From Heteroscillospira sp050943935 (lineage in GTDB: Bacteria > Bacillota > Clostridia > Oscillospirales > Oscillospiraceae): 64,000 nucleotides of DNA. The first letter of the stretch is position 1, and the number at the start of each line of letters is the position of its first letter. A program made the position numbers and the translations under genes. Shown here in pieces: positions 58,794 to 64,000 of the stretch. The notes beneath the pieces are model-generated. The model did no database searches and had not been told where the DNA came from. It was given only the letters and a program-made list of their open reading frames with translations. The stretch covers positions 81,092-145,091 of the forward strand of contig JBMNQC010000007.1 in the NCBI GenBank assembly GCA_050943935.1, written 5' to 3'.

Positions 58794-60203
58794 TTATTCC
58801 TCGCCTCTGGCCTTTTTGGAGAACTTCTTGTCGATATTGGTGATGGAGTAGAACATGACCACAACAAAGGTGCAGATAAGGGGTATGGACATATAAGGTA
58901 TCATTGCCGCGGTATCTACGCCCAGGAAGCCGCATACGGTGAGTGGATTAGAGTTCCAGGGGATGATAAGACCACTAAGCAAGCAGCCTACGGACATTGC
59001 ACGGGTGAGATCCCATTTGTTCAGTCCAGCATTCTCGTAAACAGGCCTCATCAGGCTACCGGTGAAAATGAAAGAGAAATTACCGGAAGCGGAGGTGACA
59101 TTAGCAATGAAACCAAGTATTATGGTGCAAATGGCGCCGCTGACACGGCCTTTGCACTTCCTGGTCAGAGGCTCAACCACCTTATCCACCACACCGGCGG
59201 TGCTGAGGACGCCAAAGAGGCCGAAAGCGAACACAAACAAGAATGCAGTACCGCTCATGCTGGTGATGCCGCCGCGGCTGAATATTTTATCCAAGAAAGC
59301 ATCACCGGTATTGCACACAAATCCGCTCCACATATTCAGAGTAACATCCTTAAAGTTGATTCCCTGATACAGCCATGCTACCAGGAAGCCAGTAAGTGCG
59401 CCGGAAAGTACAGAGGGAATGGAGGGAACCTTCATAAGCAGTAGTGCGAGAACAACTACCAGGGGCAGAGCAGGAACGATACCAAGCTTCCAGTTGGCAT
59501 CGATTCCCTTAATAACTTCAGTAATGGTGCTGACGTCTGCGCCGGAGGTGTCTATGCCCATACCCCAGAAGAAGAACAGGACACCTGCAATAACCATCGC
59601 GGGAACGGTTGTAGTTGCCTGATACTTAACAGTTTCAAAAAGGTCGGTGCCGACGGAAGCAGATGCGCCGTTGGTACTGTCAGACATGGGCGAAATCGCA
59701 TCACCAAAGTATGCTGCAGTAATGATGGGCATTGCAACTTTCATAGGATCCAGGCCCATAGAAAGTCCGACACCCATGAGGGCAACACCGGCGGTGCCGC
59801 AGGTACCAAAAGAGGTGCCTGTAAACACGGAGAACACAAGACAAATAATATAAGAGGTGAGCATAAAGTACTTGGGATTTATGACCTGCAGACCCAGTTT
59901 AGTAATTAGTGGCACAGTACCGCTGGCGTTCCATGTGCCTATCATGGCACCAACACACAGAACAATAGTCATTGCGGTAAGGCTACGGGACATATAGGCC
60001 ATCATGCCCTGCTGGAGTTCTTTATAGGTATATCCCAGCTTCATGCAAAGGGGGATAGCTATCATCCAAGAGACAAGAAACAAGGGCTGAGTCTTTGCAC
60101 CAAGGAAAACAGCGGGGATCATAATAATGGAAAATGTGAGCAGAACAGTAAACAGCGCATAGGCAAAGCTGGGGGCTTTTTTTGTTTTTGTAGTCGCTGA
60201 CAT
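58794..60203 (-). CDS. nhaC: NhaC family sodium/proton antiporter-type transporter
   Basis: 469 residues, about 11-12 membrane helices, ATG after AGGAGG. Family motifs: GVALMGVGLSMGLDPMKVAMPIITAAYFGDAISPMSDST, FVFAFGLFGVLSTAGVVDKVVEPLTRK, ASGNFSFIFTGSLMRP and LSGLIIPWNSNPLTV. NhaC members exchange sodium for protons, and some branches exchange organic or amino acids (for example malate/lactate). In this operon, between dpaL and the peptidase, it may import the substrate or export the product rather than serve sodium balance alone. Confidence 0.88.
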   Translation of the reverse strand: MSATTKTKKAPSFAYALFTVLLTFSIIMIPAVFLGAKTQPLFLVSWMIAIPLCMKLGYTYKELQQGMMAYMSRSLTAMTIVLCVGAMIGTWNASGTVPLITKLGLQVINPKYFMLTSYIICLVFSVFTGTSFGTCGTAGVALMGVGLSMGLDPMKVAMPIITAAYFGDAISPMSDSTNGASASVGTDLFETVKYQATTTVPAMVIAGVLFFFWGMGIDTSGADVSTITEVIKGIDANWKLGIVPALPLVVVLALLLMKVPSIPSVLSGALTGFLVAWLYQGINFKDVTLNMWSGFVCNTGDAFLDKIFSRGGITSMSGTAFLFVFAFGLFGVLSTAGVVDKVVEPLTRKCKGRVSGAICTIILGFIANVTSASGNFSFIFTGSLMRPVYENAGLNKWDLTRAMSVGCLLSGLIIPWNSNPLTVCGFLGVDTAAMIPYMSIPLICTFVVVMFYSITNIDKKFSKKARGEE

Positions 60204-60240
60204 GAGAAGTTCCTCCTTTTATTTTCTGGAATACAGCTCC

Positions 60241-61461
60241 TTACTTTTCGGGCACGGGAAAAGCGCCGTCCCAGACGATGCGGCGGTAAGCCTCCGGATC
60301 GGTGTCTCCCTCTGTGCTGAACAGAAGGATGACGGACTTTTCATTCAGTCCCAGCGCCTTTTTCATATCCGCCAGACTTTCTTTTTCAAGCAGAAGGCTC
60401 AAAAGTCCGGCCGTAACAGCTCCGGACTCGCCGGAAATCACCTGGGTGTCGCCGGGCAGGGGAGATGCCAGCAGGCGCATACCCCGGGCGGCGGTGCAGT
60501 CAGGACATGCGAAATAGAAATCCGCCTGGTCTCTGAGCACCGGCCATGTGAGGGCGCAGGGTTCTCCGCAGTTCAGTCCGGCCATTATAGTCTCGCCGCT
60601 GCCCCGGGCCGGGTGGGCTTCGCCGTCCCGCTCCAGAGCTGACTGGAAAACGCACGCCACCTGCTCCGGTTCCGCTATGGACACAATGGGCGGCCAGCTC
60701 TCATAGCGTGTGCGCAGATAGCCCAACACGCCTCCGGCCATAGCGCCCACACCGGCCTGCAGAAACACATGGGTGGGATTTACACCCTGAGAGTCCAGCT
60801 GACTGGCCGCCTCTTCGGCCATGGTGGTGTAGCCCTGGACTATATACCGGGGCACCTCCTCGTAGCCAGGCCAGGAGGTATCCTGTACCAGAAGCCAGCC
60901 ATGTTCGTCAGCCATTTTCGAGGCGTAGCGCACCGTGTCGTCATAGCCCCAGGCGGTGATTGTAACCTCCGCCATACCCGCTTCGCGGATGGCCTGGGCT
61001 CGGCGCTCCGATGAGCCTCTTGGCATATAGACATGGGAGCTGCAGCCCAGCTTTCCGGCCGCCCAGGCCACGCCTCTGCCGTGGTTTCCGTCCGTGGCGG
61101 TGACGAACACCAGCTTTTGCAGCTTTTCCCGCAGCTCCGGAGCCTGCAGGTCGGCAAAGCTCAGTTTGGTCTCGTCAAGCTCAAGTTCCCGGCAGGCTAC
61201 CCGGAACAAGGCGTACAGGCCGCCCAGGCCCTTGAAGGCATTCAGCCCGAAGCGTTTGGATTCGTCCTTTACATAGATTCCGCCCACGCCCAGACGATTT
61301 GCCAGCGCGTCCAGCCGAACCAGCGGCGTGGGCCGGTAGTCAGGCAGAGAGCTGTGCAGCGCGCGAACGCACTGTGTCTCCTCCCGACTCAAAAATGCAG
61401 GTCCTCTCCCGTGGTCGGGAGCGGTATGCTTCAGCATACGGATATTAAGTTTCTCCTGCAT
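60241..61461 (-). CDS. dpaL: Diaminopropionate ammonia-lyase
   Basis: 406 residues from ATG 61461, with AGGAGG 8 bases upstream; an in-frame start 111 bases earlier reads through the promoter. PLP fold-type II enzyme: the Schiff-base Lys is in RFGLNAFKGLGGLYAL, substrate and cofactor loops are VTATDGNHGRGVAWAA and LQAGVGAMAGGVLGYLR, and the C-terminal part has SGESGAVTAGLL. It converts 2,3-diaminopropionate to pyruvate and two ammonia through 2-aminoacrylate. First gene of the operon dpaL-nhaC-M20-ridA. A sigma-54 promoter lies 50 bases upstream. Confidence 0.95.
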   Translation of the reverse strand: MQEKLNIRMLKHTAPDHGRGPAFLSREETQCVRALHSSLPDYRPTPLVRLDALANRLGVGGIYVKDESKRFGLNAFKGLGGLYALFRVACRELELDETKLSFADLQAPELREKLQKLVFVTATDGNHGRGVAWAAGKLGCSSHVYMPRGSSERRAQAIREAGMAEVTITAWGYDDTVRYASKMADEHGWLLVQDTSWPGYEEVPRYIVQGYTTMAEEAASQLDSQGVNPTHVFLQAGVGAMAGGVLGYLRTRYESWPPIVSIAEPEQVACVFQSALERDGEAHPARGSGETIMAGLNCGEPCALTWPVLRDQADFYFACPDCTAARGMRLLASPLPGDTQVISGESGAVTAGLLSLLLEKESLADMKKALGLNEKSVILLFSTEGDTDPEAYRRIVWDGAFPVPEK

Positions 61462-61509
61462 TTCTTTTTCCTCCTCTCTTGAGTAATTTTGTGCACGCCC
61501 TATAATACT

Positions 61510-61525
61510 TGCAGATATTGTGCCA
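61510..61525 (-). promoter_or_regulatory. Sigma-54 promoter of the dpaL operon
   Basis: On the minus strand TGGCACAATATCTGCA. The GG (-24) and GC (-12) dinucleotides are correctly spaced, and 14 of the consensus positions that matter are met except for C in place of the first T of TTGC. Expected start near 61499. Confidence 0.85.
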
Positions 61526-61653
61526 AGATTGGAGTTTTTCATATTTTTGTCATTTCCTCTCAAACGCATCACATTATTTTATATATTTTGCTCGGGTTTT
61601 CGCCGTCTGACAGTACGGCGTTTGTGCCGCTGTGATTAGGGTTAGTATATGTT

Positions 61654-61720
61654 TTCTCAATTTGAGAATAGCAAAGAAAATTCCGTTCTCAAATTGAGAA
61701 TAGTAAACTCATTTTGAGAA
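61654..61720. promoter_or_regulatory. Three enhancer palindromes for the sigma-54 activator
   Basis: TTCTCAATTTGAGAA (61654-61668), TTCTCAAATTGAGAA (61686-61700) and AACTCATTTTGAGAA (61706-61720). Their starts are 32 and 20 bases apart, close to three and two helical turns. They lie 130-210 bases upstream of the sigma-54 promoter, the standard place for such sites. Confidence 0.8.
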
Positions 61721-61726
61721 CGGAAT
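61680..61726 (-). terminator. Inverted repeat / probable terminator of the sigma-54 activator gene
   Basis: ATTCCGTTCTCAAA (61680-61693) is the reverse complement of the segment ending at 61726. Read on the minus strand the stem is followed by TTTTCTTTG, so it can act as the terminator of the activator gene that ends at 61741. Its arms contain two enhancer half-sites. Confidence 0.6.
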
Positions 61727-61740
61727 AGATTTTTATGGTT

Positions 61741-63474
61741 TCAGAGCTTGATTTTAAAACTTTTCAGCTTGCGGTACAGCGTAGCCAGACTTATGCCAAG
61801 CTTTTCGGCAATGAGCTGTTTGGCCTCGGGCGTGGTTCCATACAGATCCACAGCCCGTTTTATCATGGCCCGCTCCATATGCTCCAGGTTCATATCTTCT
61901 TCCGGAGGGGAAGCGGTACTTCGGTCCAGCAGCTTGTATGGCAGCAGCTCCTGATGCAGGCGCCCTGTATAAGGCATCATATTAATGCTGTATTCCACCA
62001 CATTCTGCAGCTCCCGCACATTGCCGGGCCAATCGTAGCTCTCCATTCGGGCCCAGAAATCATCCCCTACCGCCGCTGCAGTCTTATTCAGCAGTCCGCA
62101 GTATTTGTCTATAAAGCTGTGGGTAAGTATGCGTATATCCTCCCGCCGCTCCCGCAGGGGCGCCAGCCGTATGGGTATTACGTTTATGCGGTAGTACAGG
62201 TCTTCTCGGAATTTGTCTGTAGCCACCATGGCCTCCAGATCCTTGTTAGTAGCGCAAACCAGGCGCACATCAATTGGGATTGGCGTGTTGCTGCCCAGGC
62301 GGGTAACCTGTCTCTGTTCCAGCACCCGCAGCAGCTTCACCTGGAGGCACAGAGGCATATCGCCTATCTCATCCAGAAATATGGTGCCGCCTTCAGCCGC
62401 TTCAAACAGTCCGGCCCGTCCCTTGCTGTCCGCCCCGGTAAAGGCTCCCTTCACATATCCAAAAAGCTCACTCTCAAGCAGATGCTCCGGTAGTGCGCCG
62501 CAGTTGATGGCCACAAAGGGCTTCTTGGAACGCCCGCTCTCACCGTGAAGTGCAACCGCCACCAGCTCCTTGCCGGTACCGCTCTCGCCGGTAATAAGCA
62601 CATTGGAGCTTGAGTCTGCTACTATGCGTATCTGCTCTTTCACCCGCTGTGTCTGAGCCGAAACACCTAAAATACGATCTACTGGTCTGAGCTTCATCTC
62701 GCCCAGCCCCAGAGCGGCCACAGAGCCATCCAGAGACGCATCCCGGAACAGAAACAGACGCCGGTAGGGCGGCATGTGGATATCATAAAATTTCCCCGTT
62801 ATAAGATAGGTAAGCCCATCCAGACGCACCTGATATTCGCTCAGATCCAGCAGATGCCGCCCAGTCTCCTGAATGGAAACCACAGGCTCATCCCCTCTGC
62901 CAAGATTTAATATGTGACGCGCAGCCGTGTTGACATGAGAGATGGTCTCGTTCTGGTCCAGCACCAGTATGCCCATTTCCACCTTGTCTATGACCTGCGT
63001 AAGCAGGGCGCTTATTCCCTCCTGCTGTTTCACCGCCAGCAGGTCTCTGGCCTTGCTCACCAGCAGATCCCCAAACTGGTTCAAAAACTGTATAAACAGG
63101 TCGTAATTGCGGATAAAATGCTGGCGCTGCTTCTCGTTGAAGCACACAAAGCCCAGAACCCCCAGCACCTGCTCATCAAGCACCAACGGCACCCAAACCT
63201 CTGCCTTGTTGTCGCAGCTGTCAACCTTAGGGCAGCCTCTGCATATATCGGACTTACTTGGATCCATTACCACAGTAAGAGAGCGGGTATTAATAGTCCA
63301 GCGCGTCACCGAGCCATAGGTGGACATATCCCCTATGCGCTTGCGTATACGTCCGCTGCCTGCTATACGCACCTGGTCGGCCGTGATTATGGTCACGTCT
63401 ATTTTCAGTATCTCTGCCAGAATATCCACATATTTTTGTGCTTCATCCTGCATCTGCGCAAGAATACTCTCCAT
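61741..63474 (-). CDS. Sigma-54-dependent transcriptional activator of the dpaL operon
   Basis: 577 residues from ATG 63474, with GGGAGG 8 bases upstream; an ATG at 63504 with AAGGGA is a possible alternative. A sensor region (about 10-165) has a Cys-rich stretch, CRGCPKVDSCD, then a PAS-like domain (about 180-260), then the AAA+ domain: Walker A GESGTGKELVAVAL, the sigma-54 contact GYVKGAFTGADSKG, Walker B GGTIFLDEIGDMP and the arginine-finger region REDLYYRINVIPIRL. The Fis-type helix-turn-helix ends the protein (AKQLIAEKLGISLATLYRKLK). All ATPase motifs are intact. It lies just upstream of dpaL in the same direction and probably senses its substrate. Confidence 0.93.
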   Translation of the reverse strand: MESILAQMQDEAQKYVDILAEILKIDVTIITADQVRIAGSGRIRKRIGDMSTYGSVTRWTINTRSLTVVMDPSKSDICRGCPKVDSCDNKAEVWVPLVLDEQVLGVLGFVCFNEKQRQHFIRNYDLFIQFLNQFGDLLVSKARDLLAVKQQEGISALLTQVIDKVEMGILVLDQNETISHVNTAARHILNLGRGDEPVVSIQETGRHLLDLSEYQVRLDGLTYLITGKFYDIHMPPYRRLFLFRDASLDGSVAALGLGEMKLRPVDRILGVSAQTQRVKEQIRIVADSSSNVLITGESGTGKELVAVALHGESGRSKKPFVAINCGALPEHLLESELFGYVKGAFTGADSKGRAGLFEAAEGGTIFLDEIGDMPLCLQVKLLRVLEQRQVTRLGSNTPIPIDVRLVCATNKDLEAMVATDKFREDLYYRINVIPIRLAPLRERREDIRILTHSFIDKYCGLLNKTAAAVGDDFWARMESYDWPGNVRELQNVVEYSINMMPYTGRLHQELLPYKLLDRSTASPPEEDMNLEHMERAMIKRAVDLYGTTPEAKQLIAEKLGISLATLYRKLKSFKIKL

Positions 63475-63665
63475 TCGGTCCGCCTCCCTTTTTGCGCACT
63501 CCATATGTTCCCTTGAGCCGAGCATACCACATTCCCATGCGATATGCAATATACCGGCCGCCAACAAATATCAAGGGCTGATTTTATGCTTCCCGGGCCT
63601 TATATTGAATTACTGCCGCGCCCCGTTGGGGTCAAGCCAAAGCCGAATAGCGCCCGCATATACGA

Positions 63666-63700
63666 AAAAGCCCCCGTTTTCAATGAAAACGGGGGCTTTT
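63666..63700. terminator. Strong bidirectional terminator
   Basis: AAAAGCCCCCGTTTTC / GAAAACGGGGGCTTTT around AAT. It insulates the activator gene from whatever lies to the right of the window. Confidence 0.85.
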
Positions 63701-63751
63701 ATAGTACGAGTGGCGATATAGAACCTGTCCGCTTACATCCTCAGGATCAAA

Positions 63752-63873
63752 CAAAATCGAAGCCCAACGGAGTGGGTTCGATTTTGAAAGGAGGAGCAAG
63801 GGAGCGGGCGGATGACGACTTTTTTGCCGTAGGCATAAAAAATCGTCGGAGCAAAGCGGACTTTGCTCCGACG
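63752..63873. other. Cluster of strong hairpins in non-coding right end
   Basis: Three stems in a row: CAAAATCGAA-CCCA / TGGG-TTCGATTTTG (63752-63786), GACGACTTTTTTGCC / GGC-AAAAAATCGTC (63814-63847) and the perfect 13-base CGTCGGAGCAAAG / CTTTGCTCCGACG (63844-63873). The second and third overlap, so they are mutually exclusive. Short overlapping reading frames here look spurious. It may be a structured RNA, a dispersed repeat or the edge of another element; 63874-64000 shows nothing more I can support. Confidence 0.5.
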
Positions 63874-64000
63874 TGGAGCGTAAGACCAATTGAGATATTT
63901 GCGGAAATCCATGACTTTCAAGGCTTTGCGGGTCTTCACCCATTATTTTTTTGCCGTTTTGCTGCGATGGCTGCGGATTTTCCACCCGAGGGTCAATTTT

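Noticed and set aside
63680..63985. Short overlapping minus-strand frames at the right end as small proteins
   Set aside because: They cross strong hairpins, lack ribosome binding sites and have no recognisable domain.
1..64000. CRISPR arrays, insertion sequences, integrases, phage genes
   Set aside because: No spaced direct-repeat array, transposase, recombinase or phage structural gene could be read in any frame.

Overview
The window looks like a chromosomal segment of an anaerobic, amino-acid- and organic-acid-fermenting Firmicute of the class Clostridia. An Oscillospiraceae-type gut organism is my best guess. The reasons are strong Shine-Dalgarno sites (GGAGG), lipoproteins with Gly/Pro/Ser-rich linkers, an SLH-anchored exoprotein, ferredoxin-dependent 2-oxoacid oxidation, a phosphoketolase and an LtaS-type enzyme. 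G+C is fairly high in the two flanks and visibly lower in the central part (about 18.3-19.4 kb and 40-50 kb). No species call is possible from the sequence alone.

Region by region: (1) 0-9.1 kb holds the 3' end of an unknown gene, a GntR regulator coupled to an FAD-dependent oxidoreductase, a lipoprotein that reads as a circularly permuted family-3 solute-binding protein, a two-component system followed by an HtrA-type membrane protease, and a 509-residue unknown protein carrying an orphan IGIIGGADGPTAI motif. (2) 9.1-14.4 kb (minus) is a cell-envelope operon: a class-A-beta-lactamase-like/CapA fusion, a PucR-type regulator and an LtaS-like phosphoglycerol transferase. (3) 14.5-18.3 kb has phosphoketolase, a threonine-aldolase-like enzyme, a decayed tRNA-Ser copy and an intact tRNA-Ser(CGA). 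(4) 18.4-30.7 kb has a GntR regulator and two tripartite tricarboxylate transporter (TTT) operons with lyases, aldolases and dehydrogenases. The two operon promoters and the regulator's own promoter carry the same operator at the same distance from the -10 box. (5) 30.9-38.1 kb (minus) has a PrpR-type enhancer-binding-protein homologue with degenerate ATPase motifs, and a 1677-residue MBL-fold / alpha-beta-hydrolase / SLH surface protein. (6) 38.5-40.1 kb has a URO-D/MtaA-family protein and the frameshifted C-terminal relic of a second one. (7) 40.1-49.5 kb is an amino-acid fermentation block: GntR, MFS transporter, CoA-transferase A/B, AGCS symporter, a Glu/Leu/Phe/Val dehydrogenase and a four-subunit 2-oxoacid:ferredoxin oxidoreductase. 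(8) 49.8-57.0 kb has two overlapping LysR genes divergent from a third TTT operon that ends in two tandem alpha/beta hydrolases. (9) 57.2-63.5 kb (minus) is a diaminopropionate ammonia-lyase operon (dpaL, NhaC antiporter, M20 peptidase, ridA) with a sigma-54 promoter, three TTCTCAA-TTGAGAA enhancer palindromes and a cognate sigma-54 activator gene. (10) The right end is a structured non-coding stretch.

How the parts work together (inference): the three TTT systems would import carboxylates that the linked lyases, aldolases and dehydrogenases split into pyruvate and small acids. The 40-49 kb block would deaminate an imported amino acid, oxidise the 2-oxoacid to an acyl-CoA with reduced ferredoxin, and hand on the CoA. 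The dpaL block feeds pyruvate and ammonia from diaminopropionate. No integrase, transposase, phage gene or CRISPR array was seen. The most notable observations are the permuted binding protein, the three-promoter operator geometry, the TTT2 binding-protein gene with a strong ribosome binding site but no start codon at the right distance, the sigma-54 control region of dpaL, the beta-lactamase-like/CapA fusion, and the relic tRNA and URO-D genes.
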